Shown here piece by piece: positions 52,640 to 62,067 of a stretch of DNA of 64,000 bases. Location of the stretch: positions 27,635-91,634 of the forward strand of contig CANJQU010000001.1 in assembly GCA_947476485.1 (NCBI GenBank). Direction: 5' to 3'. This DNA is from Chitinophagaceae bacterium. Its GTDB lineage: Bacteria > Bacteroidota > Bacteroidia > Chitinophagales > Chitinophagaceae. Both the position numbers and the translations under genes were made by a program. Numbering within the stretch: position 1 is the first letter of the stretch; the number at the start of each line of letters is the position of its first letter. The notes under the pieces are model-generated. The model saw only the letters and a program-made list of their open reading frames with translations. It made no database searches and was not told where the DNA came from.

Positions 52640-55381
52640 TTACTTAAATGCATCCTCAACAAGCTGCGCCTGCTCTATTGCATGTTTCTTTGCAAATCCC
52701 GTTGCTGTAGATGCGCTTGCGGGTCTGCTCAGGTACTTCATCGCAAAGTCCGGTAGGTTCATGACCAGGAAGCTCAGGGCGCCCATGTTGCGTGGCTCTT
52801 CCTGCACCCATGTCCATTCGGCTTTTTTGTATTTCGTCCGAAATGCGTCCAGTTGGGCCGTTGGTAACGGATATATCTGTTCCAACCTTACAATTGCTAC
52901 ATCTTCGCGCTTGTCCGCCAGCTGTTTTTCGCTAAGGTCGAAGTACATTTTGCCGCTGCACAAAAGCACTTTTTTCACCTTTGCTGCACTTTTTATGTTC
53001 CGGTCGTCCAGCACTTCCTGGAAGCCGCCAGTGGTAAACTCACTCATTACAGAGTAGGAGCGCACGTGACGCAAATTAGCCTTTGGAGAGAAGTTGATCA
53101 GCGGCTTCCGGAACTCCCATTTCAACTGCCTGCGCAGTGCGTGGAAGAAATTGGCTGCTGTGGTGATATTGGTAACAACCATGTTATTCTCTGCACACAT
53201 CTGCAGGAAGCGCTCCAGGCGAGCGCTGCTATGCTCTGGTCCGCCTCCCTCATATCCGTGTGGCAACAGCATTACAAGGCCATTCATGTTGGTCCATTTT
53301 TGCTCACCACCTACAATGTACTGGTCGATGATCGTCTGGGCGCCGTTTGCGAAGTCTCCGTATTGTGCTTCCCAGAGTACAAGATTATTAGGGTTAGCCA
53401 TTGCATAACCATACTCAAAGCCAAGCACGGCAAACTCGCTGAGCAGTGAATTATAAATGTATGGCGTGCCCTGGTTGTCAGATATCTTACTTAGCCTGTT
53501 GTAGGGTTCATTGGTGTTCTGGTCGTATATAACAGCATGACGGTGAGAGAATGTGCCACGTTTCACATCTTCGCCGCTCAGTCTTATATCATTCTTTTCC
53601 TGCAGCAGGCTGGCATATGCCATCAGCTCGCCCGTGGCCCAGTCTGCCTTGCCTTCTGTATCAAACAGTTTTATCTTATCCTGAATCAGCTTTTCTACTT
53701 TTTTCAGTGGACTGAAACCCTTCGGCCATTGCATGAGTGAAGCAAACAGTTTCCTGAAGTCTTCTTCTTTGATCGCTGTGACGGGTGATTTTCCAAAATC
53801 TGCATCCTGTGCCTTCCTGAGCGCCTTCCACCAAAGCTCCGGTTTCTGGTAGATGTAGGGTAGGGGCTTTTGTTTTACTTCATCGAGTCGCTGCTGGAGA
53901 TCGGCCCAGAACTGGACTTCCATTTGTTTTGCAAGTTCCTGTGCATCTGCTTCTCCGTGTTTCAGCAGGTACTGCGTATACATTTCACGCGGATTTGCGT
54001 GCTTATCGATAAGCGCATAAAGCTGGGGCTGTGTAAATTTCGGTTCGTCCCCTTCGTTATGTCCGTGCTTGCGATAGCACACCATGTCAATAAAAATGTC
54101 TTTGTTGAACAACTGGCGGTAAGCCACAGCCAGCATGCTGCATTTTACCACGGCTTCTGCATCATCGCCGTTCACATGCAATACCGGTGCCTGCAGCATA
54201 GATGCCATGCTGGTACAGTAATCTGTAGAGCGGGCTTCGTCGAAGTCTGTGGTAAAACCTATCTGGTTATTGATGACATAATGTATGGTGCCACCGGTAT
54301 AATAGCCGGCAAGGTCAGACATCTGCAGCAGTTCAAAACCCACTCCCTGCCCAGCAACAGCGGCATCACCATGTATCAGTATGGGAAGTACTTTGTCATA
54401 TTCCCGCTCATACAGCGTATCTGCCTTGGCGCGGGCAAATCCCTCTACAACGGGGTTTACAGCTTCCAGGTGCGATGGATTTGGCGTGAGCTGCACATTG
54501 ATCACATTGCCCTTAGGTGTCGTTATGTTAGATTGGAAGCCTAGATGGTATTTCACGTCTCCGCTGCCCATGGTCATGTCCTCGGGCATATTGCCTTCAA
54601 ACTCAGAAAATATCTGTTCGTATGTTTTCTTCAGCGTGTTTGCCAGTATATTCAGCCTGCCGCGGTGAGCCATGCCGATCACCACTTCCTGCACACCTGC
54701 TGCCGCTGCATCGTTTATTATAGTGTCTAATGCCGCGATGGTCGATTCTCCGCCTTCCAGCCCGAAACGTTTCTGTCCAATGAATTTCGTGTTCAGGAAT
54801 TTTTCAAATATTACCCCTTCATTCAGCTTTTCCAGTATACGCTTGCGTTCAGTGATAGAAAGTGGTTTCTGCACCAGGTCCTCATAGGTTTTCTCAACCC
54901 ACTGGCATCTTTCCGTACTGTTAATATAAGTGTATTCTATACCTATGTTACTTGCATACATCGCCTTCAATTTGGCGAGTATGTCTTTTAGCCGGGCATC
55001 CTGCATACCTACGATCTTGCCCGCGAAAAATGGTGTTTCCATATCCGCCTCGCTTAGCCTGAAGCGGAACAATTCCAGTTCGGCGTGGCGGTCCTTCCGG
55101 GCACGAATGGGGTTAGTGGTAGCTACAAGGTGCCCGCGCTTGCGATAGGCCCGGATGAGTTCAAATACACCCAATTCCTTTACCAGCTTATCGTTGTTCA
55201 CAGAGCCATTGCTCGTTTGCGCAACAGATACCAAACCTCCGGCATTGCTTATAGCAAAGTCAAACCCTTCAAAAAATTTCTTCCATTCCGGGTCAACAGT
55301 AGTTGAATCTTTTGTGAATTCGGTGTAAAGCGACTCAATATATTCGGGGGTAGGCCCCATTACGTAAGAAAAATCTTTCAT
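52640..55381 (-). CDS. sucA: 2-oxoglutarate dehydrogenase E1 component
   Basis: A 913-residue ThDP enzyme that decarboxylates 2-oxoglutarate in the TCA cycle. The N-terminal YIESLYTEFTKDSTTVDPEWKKFFEGF, the central HGDAAVAGQGVGFE, the HNEGDEPKFTQP loop and the C-terminal PHGYEGGGPEHSSARLERFLQMC and EEPRNMGALSF blocks are diagnostic. Length is normal. The E2 partner (sucB) is not adjacent on this strand within the window: the HEPN/MNT genes follow downstream. Confidence 0.96.
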   Translation of the reverse strand: MKDFSYVMGPTPEYIESLYTEFTKDSTTVDPEWKKFFEGFDFAISNAGGLVSVAQTSNGSVNNDKLVKELGVFELIRAYRKRGHLVATTNPIRARKDRHAELELFRFRLSEADMETPFFAGKIVGMQDARLKDILAKLKAMYASNIGIEYTYINSTERCQWVEKTYEDLVQKPLSITERKRILEKLNEGVIFEKFLNTKFIGQKRFGLEGGESTIAALDTIINDAAAAGVQEVVIGMAHRGRLNILANTLKKTYEQIFSEFEGNMPEDMTMGSGDVKYHLGFQSNITTPKGNVINVQLTPNPSHLEAVNPVVEGFARAKADTLYEREYDKVLPILIHGDAAVAGQGVGFELLQMSDLAGYYTGGTIHYVINNQIGFTTDFDEARSTDYCTSMASMLQAPVLHVNGDDAEAVVKCSMLAVAYRQLFNKDIFIDMVCYRKHGHNEGDEPKFTQPQLYALIDKHANPREMYTQYLLKHGEADAQELAKQMEVQFWADLQQRLDEVKQKPLPYIYQKPELWWKALRKAQDADFGKSPVTAIKEEDFRKLFASLMQWPKGFSPLKKVEKLIQDKIKLFDTEGKADWATGELMAYASLLQEKNDIRLSGEDVKRGTFSHRHAVIYDQNTNEPYNRLSKISDNQGTPYIYNSLLSEFAVLGFEYGYAMANPNNLVLWEAQYGDFANGAQTIIDQYIVGGEQKWTNMNGLVMLLPHGYEGGGPEHSSARLERFLQMCAENNMVVTNITTAANFFHALRRQLKWEFRKPLINFSPKANLRHVRSYSVMSEFTTGGFQEVLDDRNIKSAAKVKKVLLCSGKMYFDLSEKQLADKREDVAIVRLEQIYPLPTAQLDAFRTKYKKAEWTWVQEEPRNMGALSFLVMNLPDFAMKYLSRPASASTATGFAKKHAIEQAQLVEDAFK

Positions 55382-55453
55382 TTATCTATTGGATGTGAGA
55401 ATAGGTGCGAATTTACAGCATAAACAGGTAATTGCCCAATAGCAATTCGCTAA

Positions 55454-55825
55454 TTATTGGAGAGAGCTGACATAATACATATCAATTTCACCCTTCCCTT
55501 TGGCCGCTACTTTCCCCCTGTGCTCGAACGAGAATTTATCTTTAACTAAATCATAAGTTGTTCCGGAGATATTTACCTTGCCTACGCCACCGCTGCTTTC
55601 CATGCGGCTGGCAGTGTTCACCGTATCTCCCCATATATCGTAGGCGAATTTCTTTACGCCTACGATCCCCGCCACTACCGGGCCGGTATGCACTCCTATA
55701 CGTATCTCAAAGAACAGCTTGCCTGCTGCTTCTTTTTTAGCCTTGTGTTCTGCCATGTATTTTTGAATGGCCAACGCTGCGTTTACTACATCTTCCGGAT
55801 GGGTTTTATTAACGGTAGGTAACCC
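55454..55825 (-). pseudogene. Detached 3' part of the adenylate cyclase gene
   Basis: In the same frame as the gene upstream, beyond an in-frame TGA at 55826-55828. It encodes GLPTVNKTHPEDVV..., IRIGVHTGPVVAGIVG and FAYDIWGDTVNTASRMESSG, the second half of a class III cyclase domain with the Asp that selects adenine and the transition-state Arg. The track start at 55774 is a TTG (MAIQKYM). Unless the TGA is read through, this half is not made. Confidence 0.85.
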
Positions 55826-58800
55826 TCATGCTGCCATGTAGGAGTCTCCGATCGTTTTTATTTTTTCGACGCCGTACTTTTCCATGATATGGTCAAAAGC
55901 CGAGAAGCATTCATTGATCTCACCCACCAGTTCCGTCGGGGATAGTTTTTCAGAGAGTTGTGTGAAACCTTTGAAGTCGGTAAATAGTACGGTTACTTCC
56001 TCTATCATTTTTGCCTCGGCGCTGCCTTTGTTTTTTAGTTCTTCGGCTATTTCCGCTGGCAAGATGTTGAGCAGTAACTCTTCACTGCGCTGCTTTTCCT
56101 TTTCCACGGCTATGTTCTTTAACACAAGTTCTTCTGTTCTTTCATCAACTGTTTTTTCCAGTTTTTCTTTTTCACTACGCAGATTGCGCTCGCGCCATTT
56201 AATGAACACGCTCAATGACAAAAGAACGATGATGGCATAACATGTGTATGCCCACCATGTTCTGTGCCAGGGGGCTAATACTCTAAATGAGTACGTTACA
56301 GGCTCGCACCAGGTACCATTTGGTCCCTGTGCTCTTACTTTAAAAGTATACGACCCTTCATGGATGTTGCCAAAAGTAGCGCTCGTTTTTTTTAATACGG
56401 GGCTCCAGTCATTGTCATAACCTTCCAGAATGTATTGATAGTTTACAAGGTTGGGTTTACCCGTTTCAATAGCATTGAAATCTATTGTAATGCGGTTGAA
56501 CCTGTAGGGCAAAACTAAATGCTCAGGTACTGGCTGAAAACGGCTGATACCGTCAAATTCTACATCGCGAAACTTAGTCTTCATACTATCCCGCTCACTG
56601 TCAGTTAATATGCTACCTGTCGTGGCTACTTCTTCAGTAATATTTGGCGGGGTTGTCAAACTATCAATCACAGACAATTTTCGGGTTTTGACCTCTGACT
56701 TTTGACTTAAATCATACCAGCATATATTTTCCTCATTGAGCTTTATACTTTTTATAACCAGCTTTGGCATATCCTTATCATTATGACCTGCCAATGGATC
56801 AAACCTTACCAACGCTGTCTGTTCACTGCCGGTGCTTGCCCAAACTATGCCCTTGCTATCAAGTAACATGCAGTTTTGCCCGGTGTTTATGTCTTTAACC
56901 GGGTATCCGGTGTATGTGTTATAAATCTCTATATCTGTAAGCCGGGTAAGATCGGCAGAGGGGCGAAATAAAGTGATACCAAGATTTGTCCCGACTGCTA
57001 TTTTGCCATCGGGCATTTGCAATACCTGTGTTACAAAATCGTCTGGTAAGCCTTCGTTTTTGCCGAAAATTTTGAAAATTCTTCCAGATTGAGTATTCCC
57101 CCTCCTCGATACATCACCGCTTTTTTCCAGTTTTTCCAGTTCATCTTTGCTCATTACACTTAGTCCTCCTTCCGTGCCGAACCAGAGGTTTCCCGTTTTA
57201 TCTTCGGCTATACTCAATACCACATTGTTGGCAAGCCCCTGTGCTGTAGAAAAAGTGATAAACGATTTTCCATCATACCGGCTCACACCGCCGCCTTCTG
57301 TACCGAACCAGAGGTTTCCCGATTTATCAACGGCACTGCACCAGACACTCTTATGCGCAAGTCCCTGTGCTGTAGAAAAAGTAACAAAGGATGGTGAGCC
57401 TGCCCTGAGCGAAGCCGAAGGGTCATAACGGCTCACACCGCCACCCTGTGTACCGAACCAGAGATTGCCCGATTTATCCTCGACTATGTTCCAGACACTA
57501 TTGTCTGCAAGTCCCTGGGCGGTAGTAAAAGTTACAAAGGATTTTCCGTCGTAGCGGCTCACACCATCCTGTGTGCCGAACCAGAGTTTCCCGGTTTTAT
57601 CTTCCGCAATGCTCAGGACCATATTGTCGGCAAGCCCCTGGGCGGTAGTAAAAGTAACGAACGCCCTCCCGTCATAACGGCTTACACCGCCACCCGCAGT
57701 GCCAAACCAGAGATTTTCGGCCCGGTCATTGAGCATGCTCCAAACGATATTGTTAGCAAGGCCGTGGGCAGTAGAAAAAGTAACAAAGGCTCTCCCGTCG
57801 TAACGGCTCACACCGCCGCCAAAAGTGCTGAACCAGAGATTGCCGGTTTTGTCTTCGGCAATGCTCCAAACATTATTATTGGCAAGTCCCTGGGCGGTAG
57901 TAAACGTTGTGAAGCATTTTGAGCCAGCCTTGAGCGGAGCAGAAGGGTCATAGCGGCTCACACCACCGCCATTCGTACCAAACCAGACGCTTCCTGTTTT
58001 ATCTGCAACTATGCACCAAACATTATTATCGGCCAGCCCCTGGGCGGTAGAGAAGGATGTAAATGGTTTTGCGCCTTTACTGAGTGAGGCTGATGGGGCA
58101 TAGCGGCTCACACCTCCTCCCATTGTACCGAACCATAGGTTGCCTGCTCCATCTTCAGCTATACTTTTTACATTATTATTCACAAGTCCCTGGGCAGTAG
58201 TAAAAGTCGTGAACGGTTTTGAGCCGGCCCTGAGCCCAGCAGAAGGGTCATAACGGCTCACACCGCCGCCCTGTGTGCCGAACCAGAGGTTTCCTGTTTT
58301 ATCTTCGGCAATACTCAGAACGATATTATCGCCCAACCCTTGGGCCGTTGTGAATGTAGTGAATGCCTTAGAGCCAGCTATGAGCGGGGCCGATGGGTCG
58401 TAACGGCTCACTCCGCCGCCCTGTGTGCCAAACCATAGGTTTCCCGCTTTGTCTTCTACTATGCATCTTACAAAATTATTTGCAAGTCCCTGGGCCGTGG
58501 TAAAAGTAGTAAAGGCTCTCCCATCGTAACAGCTCACACCGCTGCCATAAGTGCCGAACCACAGGTTCCCCTTTTTGTCTTCGGCTATGCTCAAAATACT
58601 ATTACTGGCAAGCCCCTGTGTGGGAGAAAAGGTAACAAAGGATCTCCCGTCATAACGGCTCACGCCCCCGCCCTGTGTGCCGAACCAGAGATTTCCCATT
58701 CTATCTAATTTTGAACAACTAATTCCATCAAGTGCTAACCCGTGTTCAGTTGTGAAGTTGGTGAAATTGGATTTTCCGCCATTTCCCATGATGATGCTGT

Positions 58801-59146
58801 TGCCACTACTGTCTTTTATGGTTTCGCCCTTTGCGTTCCGCAAAACGGGAAGTGATTTACTTATCGGAGGCTGAAGGTCAATTTTAGTTAGTTCACCCTT
58901 TGCATTTGTAATAGAATAAGAACCGCCACTTCGCGAAGGGATGATCACACGCCTTGGTTTGGGCATAGTATCCAAAGTTTTGATTTTGGGCTGCAGGCTG
59001 TCGGGCAGGTTTGCCAGTATAATCACTTGAGGAGGGCAGAATGTATCCTGTTTCGGTGCGCTTCTTATAGCCTTATTTTTTCGTCCGCTGTCATCACAAG
59101 AAAAAAAGATGATCAGGAAAAGAAAAATGATTGTTAGTTTACGCAT
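55826..59146 (-). CDS. Two-component-type propeller/adenylate cyclase protein, stopped by in-frame TGA
   Basis: A 1106-residue exported-then-anchored protein. The ATG at 59146 begins a lipoprotein-like signal (MRKLTIIFLFLIIFFSC). About 14 Reg_prop blades follow (residues 80-720; motif EDKTGNLWFGTQGGGVSRYDG), then a Y_Y_Y domain, a membrane helix, a coiled coil and the first part of a class III cyclase domain (VLFTDFKGFTQLSEKLSPTE; EKIKTIGDSYMAA). TGA then replaces the expected Gly of the AAGGLP motif. The Lys of EKIKTIGD suggests ATP rather than GTP as substrate. Five blades are lengthened by a palindromic insert. Confidence 0.85.
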   Translation of the reverse strand: MRKLTIIFLFLIIFFSCDDSGRKNKAIRSAPKQDTFCPPQVIILANLPDSLQPKIKTLDTMPKPRRVIIPSRSGGSYSITNAKGELTKIDLQPPISKSLPVLRNAKGETIKDSSGNSIIMGNGGKSNFTNFTTEHGLALDGISCSKLDRMGNLWFGTQGGGVSRYDGRSFVTFSPTQGLASNSILSIAEDKKGNLWFGTYGSGVSCYDGRAFTTFTTAQGLANNFVRCIVEDKAGNLWFGTQGGGVSRYDPSAPLIAGSKAFTTFTTAQGLGDNIVLSIAEDKTGNLWFGTQGGGVSRYDPSAGLRAGSKPFTTFTTAQGLVNNNVKSIAEDGAGNLWFGTMGGGVSRYAPSASLSKGAKPFTSFSTAQGLADNNVWCIVADKTGSVWFGTNGGGVSRYDPSAPLKAGSKCFTTFTTAQGLANNNVWSIAEDKTGNLWFSTFGGGVSRYDGRAFVTFSTAHGLANNIVWSMLNDRAENLWFGTAGGGVSRYDGRAFVTFTTAQGLADNMVLSIAEDKTGKLWFGTQDGVSRYDGKSFVTFTTAQGLADNSVWNIVEDKSGNLWFGTQGGGVSRYDPSASLRAGSPSFVTFSTAQGLAHKSVWCSAVDKSGNLWFGTEGGGVSRYDGKSFITFSTAQGLANNVVLSIAEDKTGNLWFGTEGGLSVMSKDELEKLEKSGDVSRRGNTQSGRIFKIFGKNEGLPDDFVTQVLQMPDGKIAVGTNLGITLFRPSADLTRLTDIEIYNTYTGYPVKDINTGQNCMLLDSKGIVWASTGSEQTALVRFDPLAGHNDKDMPKLVIKSIKLNEENICWYDLSQKSEVKTRKLSVIDSLTTPPNITEEVATTGSILTDSERDSMKTKFRDVEFDGISRFQPVPEHLVLPYRFNRITIDFNAIETGKPNLVNYQYILEGYDNDWSPVLKKTSATFGNIHEGSYTFKVRAQGPNGTWCEPVTYSFRVLAPWHRTWWAYTCYAIIVLLSLSVFIKWRERNLRSEKEKLEKTVDERTEELVLKNIAVEKEKQRSEELLLNILPAEIAEELKNKGSAEAKMIEEVTVLFTDFKGFTQLSEKLSPTELVGEINECFSAFDHIMEKYGVEKIKTIGDSYMAA
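57396..57422. repeat. Palindromic element in frame in a propeller blade, copy 1
   Basis: On the minus strand CCCTTCGGCTTCGCTCAGGG followed by CAGGCTC encodes PSASLRAGS inside YDPSASLRAGSPSF. Blades without it have YDGRSFVTF. This is the best-preserved copy. Confidence 0.8.
57921..58397. repeat. Four further, more decayed in-frame palindromic elements
   Basis: Copies occur at 57921-57947 (PSAPLKAGS), 58071-58098 (PSASLSKGA), 58221-58247 (PSAGLRAGS) and 58371-58397 (PSAPLIAGS), at the same position in successive blades. The palindrome decays outward from copy 1. The spacing of about 150 bp is the blade period, so some may have arisen by blade duplication rather than separate insertion. Confidence 0.75.
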
Positions 59147-59320
59147 TGCCCTTCCATAAATTTTACAAGCTGATCGCACTGTGCATTAACAAGGTGTAAA
59201 TTTTGTCTTATAATGAGAATAGTTATAAGGCAGAAATCTATTAAGTGGCGTAATGAAGCTAATAGGGAGTTGATTTCCTGCAATAAAAAACACACTAATA
59301 CCCCATTATCATATCTTGTG

Positions 59321-59328
59321 TATATTTG
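59321..59328 (+). promoter_or_regulatory. Bacteroidota-type -7 box of the aminotransferase gene
   Basis: TATATTTG fits TAnnTTTG exactly and ends 23 bp before the ATG at 59352. The -33 partner is not clear. Confidence 0.45.
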
Positions 59329-59351
59329 TTTACCAATATCTTAGAAGAGAA

Positions 59352-60545
59352 ATGCAGTTAGCACAACGATTAAGTTCTATTAGTGAGCCACAGACTATTA
59401 AAATGGCCAAGCTGAGCCGCGAATTAAAAGCAAAGGGCGTAAACATCGTCGACCTCAGCCTGGGGGAGCCGGATTTCAAAACCCCTGAGCATATATGCAA
59501 TGCAGCAGTTAAGGCTATGAACGATGGTTTTACTAAGTATACACCCGTAGCAGGCTTTGCTGACCTTCTTGATGCCATAAGTACAAAACTGAAAAGAGAC
59601 AACAATCTTGATTATCCTGCAAACCAGATAATTGTGTCCACAGGCGCGAAGCAATCATTGCTGAATGCGATCATGTGCCTGGTTGATCCGGGTGATGAAG
59701 TATTGATACCCACACCTTTCTGGGTTACCTATGCGGCCCAGGTGCAGCTTGCCCACGGCATTGTGAAATATATACCCTGCGGCATTGAGAGCGATTTTAA
59801 GCTGACGCCGGAGCAACTGGAAGCGAGCATTACGCCAAAGACGAAGCTGTTCATCTATTCATCGCCATGCAATCCTACCGGTAGTGTTTATTCACGCGAA
59901 GAGCTGGCAGGTCTTGTTGAAGTATTTAAACGGCATCCGCAGGTGTGCATCATCAGTGATGAGATATATGAGTACATCAACTATACAGGCAGGCATGAAA
60001 GCATAGCTCAGTTCGATGAAATAAAAGATAGGGTAGTGATCGTCAACGGTATGTCTAAGGGGTTTGCTATGACCGGCTGGCGTCTCGGGTATATGGCCGG
60101 GCCGCGTGAACTGGTGCAGGCGTGCGATAAACTGCAGGGCCAGGTGACATCGGGTACTAATTCTATCACTCAAAAAGCGTCGGTGGCGGCTCTGTTGAGT
60201 GACCTTGCGCCTACTTACAAGATGGTCGAAGCCTTCAAGCAACGCAAAGACTATGTTATCCCTGCTCTTCAAAAAATGCCCGGGATCAAATGCAATAACC
60301 CTGAAGGGGCGTTTTACGCTTTTCCTGATATCAGTTCATTTTTTGGAATGAGTTATGGCGGCAACAAAATAAACAATGATGAAGACTTCAGCATGTTCCT
60401 GCTCAATGAGGCGCATGTTGCTACCGTGTGCGGCAGCGCTTTTGGTGCGCCAAACTGTATCCGTCTCTCTTTCGCCACCTCAATGACAAATCTTATGGAG
60501 GCAATGGAAAGAATTGGAACTGCTTTGCAAAAGCTAAGTGCATAG
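59352..60545 (+). CDS. PLP-dependent aminotransferase, AspC-like (class I)
   Basis: A 397-residue fold-type I aminotransferase. I take the ATG at 59352 (MQLAQRLSSISEPQTIKMAKLS). Landmarks are LSLGEPDFKTPEH, FTKYTPVAGFADL, SPCNPTGSVYSREEL (Asn of the PLP pocket), IISDEIYEYINY (Asp/Tyr), NGMSKGFAMTGWRLGYM with the catalytic Lys, and the C-terminal CIRLSFATS (substrate Arg). It probably transaminates aspartate with 2-oxoglutarate; tyrosine or other amino acids are possible in this subgroup. Confidence 0.93.
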   Translation: MQLAQRLSSISEPQTIKMAKLSRELKAKGVNIVDLSLGEPDFKTPEHICNAAVKAMNDGFTKYTPVAGFADLLDAISTKLKRDNNLDYPANQIIVSTGAKQSLLNAIMCLVDPGDEVLIPTPFWVTYAAQVQLAHGIVKYIPCGIESDFKLTPEQLEASITPKTKLFIYSSPCNPTGSVYSREELAGLVEVFKRHPQVCIISDEIYEYINYTGRHESIAQFDEIKDRVVIVNGMSKGFAMTGWRLGYMAGPRELVQACDKLQGQVTSGTNSITQKASVAALLSDLAPTYKMVEAFKQRKDYVIPALQKMPGIKCNNPEGAFYAFPDISSFFGMSYGGNKINNDEDFSMFLLNEAHVATVCGSAFGAPNCIRLSFATSMTNLMEAMERIGTALQKLSA

Positions 60546-60563
60546 CCAGGAGCTCCGGTTATT

Positions 60564-61082
60564 TTAGTTGGTATTGGTGTTATCCGCCGATACTTTAGGC
60601 TTTTGTTTTTCTTCCTTGGGCTTTCCGGCATGAATTATAGACAAATGTGTACCCGCGGGCGCCGACGTGCGGGCTGGTCCCGGAGGAGGTAACGGCTGGG
60701 GCGGTAGTGGTGTTGGCATCGGGGCTTTAGCAGGTGGTGCCTCTGCCTGCATTTTGCTAGCCAGCGGAAGAATATGAGCATAGATCGTATCGAGTTCTTC
60801 CGGATGGTTTTTGTACCACTCCAGGCTTGTGTTGAATTCCGCTTCCGTGATCTTATAGTGGGCAAATATCCTGGAATAGAATACAGAGAGAGAATCGATA
60901 TTTTTAGATCCGGATCTGTGCAGGCTATCTTTTGTGCTAATGCTGTAAGCCTCTGCAATGTTAACATCCAGCATCAGTTGCTGCATCACCTCTTTTGGCA
61001 AATGATCCCCTGAATAGTTATTGTGCTGCCTGCACGAAAACACAAGGAGTAATAAAAGGGCGGACAATGGTATTCTGGACAT
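60564..61082 (-). CDS. DUF4296 lipoprotein
   Basis: A 172-residue predicted lipoprotein with its start at the ATG at 61082 (MSRIPLSALLLLLVFSC, lipobox Cys at 17). The DUF4296 pattern is LPKEVMQQLMLDVNIAEAYSI ... FYSRIFAHYKITEAEFNTSLEWYKNHPEELDTIYAHIL. A Pro-rich tail follows (APMPTPLPPQPLPPPGP). It follows porD on the same strand, as in many Bacteroidota. The role is unknown. Confidence 0.82.
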   Translation of the reverse strand: MSRIPLSALLLLLVFSCRQHNNYSGDHLPKEVMQQLMLDVNIAEAYSISTKDSLHRSGSKNIDSLSVFYSRIFAHYKITEAEFNTSLEWYKNHPEELDTIYAHILPLASKMQAEAPPAKAPMPTPLPPQPLPPPGPARTSAPAGTHLSIIHAGKPKEEKQKPKVSADNTNTN

Positions 61083-61134
61083 TGTTGATAATTGGGAATT
61101 GGGATGTTGAATTTTTAGTTTTTGAACTGCCGGG

Positions 61135-62067
61135 TCATCGCAGCGCATTATACTTTGGGGCGTTAGGCACATCAAGGGCATTTAGCAGTGTTATGTATTG
61201 CGATCGTTCGGTTTTTGGCGCCTGCCCCACCAGGCGCATGATCTCATCGCTCTTGGCGTTAAAAAAGAACTGCATGTAAATAGAGCTTGGATTTTCCCTG
61301 TTCACTTCATACAGCTTCCTTATGTTAGACAGTATGCGGGTGCGCGATTCGGCAGGTTTCGCATACATGCTGTCCAGCCCTTCGCGGTGCATGGTGTACC
61401 ACACCCTGCGGATATCAGAGAACCTTGTATTCAGCATCTGGTCCACGATCCAGAAACGGTTGCGCTGGCTTTCCACATTCTTCCAGCCGCTGATGCCTTT
61501 TCCATCTGGTGCATTGTTTACTACATTCTGCGCCCTTTTCAGATAGTTAGTGCCGCCACTGGGTGAAAAACTATCATAATCCAATGCAATAAGAATGTAG
61601 GAGTAATAGGCGAGCACGGCGGTCAGGTTGCCCGAAAGCGCATCTGAGCCCGAGGCCTGGTTGTCGTCAAAGTGCATCGGGTTGAACGGGGAAAATTTGA
61701 AAGCAACGTCTTTATCTATAAAGTCTATCAGTTTTGAGGTATAACTCGAATTATATACCGGCCTGGTCGCCTGTATGCTCATAGTGGCGCCATATGCTTC
61801 GGGGTCGCCGTTTACATTGGCAGAGGTGAGGTTGAGCAGTATGTTGCAATCTATTTTTTCAGCAGCGCCAAATTCATCAGTTGTCCATTTGTGCCCGTTC
61901 ATAAATTCTGTTATCGCCTTTTGCATGTTGGTGTACACCTGCGGGTCTACGCCCGAGCCGTTTATCTTATCATGCATCACCGTCACGCGGCAATTCAACT
62001 CCTGCGCGCCTGCATACGATGCGCATGCCACCAACATCACCATTAAACTAAACAATCTTCTCAGCAT
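61135..62067 (-). CDS. porD: PorD/DUF4835 protein of the type IX secretion system
   Basis: A 310-residue exported protein with a signal peptide ending AGAQ. The family start is ELNCRVTVMHDKINGSGVDPQVYTNMQKAITEFMNG and later blocks are CNILLNLTS and YYSYILIALDYDSFSPSGG. PorD is needed for type IX secretion in Porphyromonas and Flavobacterium; DUF4835 proteins are its wider family. This fits the sorting domains on two large secreted proteins here. It overlaps the coaBC end by 20 bp. Confidence 0.9.
   Translation of the reverse strand: MLRRLFSLMVMLVACASYAGAQELNCRVTVMHDKINGSGVDPQVYTNMQKAITEFMNGHKWTTDEFGAAEKIDCNILLNLTSANVNGDPEAYGATMSIQATRPVYNSSYTSKLIDFIDKDVAFKFSPFNPMHFDDNQASGSDALSGNLTAVLAYYSYILIALDYDSFSPSGGTNYLKRAQNVVNNAPDGKGISGWKNVESQRNRFWIVDQMLNTRFSDIRRVWYTMHREGLDSMYAKPAESRTRILSNIRKLYEVNRENPSSIYMQFFFNAKSDEIMRLVGQAPKTERSQYITLLNALDVPNAPKYNALR

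Noticed and set aside
55826-55828. TGA in the cyclase gene as a selenocysteine or reassigned codon
   Set aside because: The position is a conserved glycine, TGA is used as a normal stop elsewhere in the window and no stem-loop of SECIS type follows.
57100-58700. Strong periodic DNA repeats of about 130-150 bp
   Set aside because: These are the propeller blades of the coding sequence, not an intergenic array.
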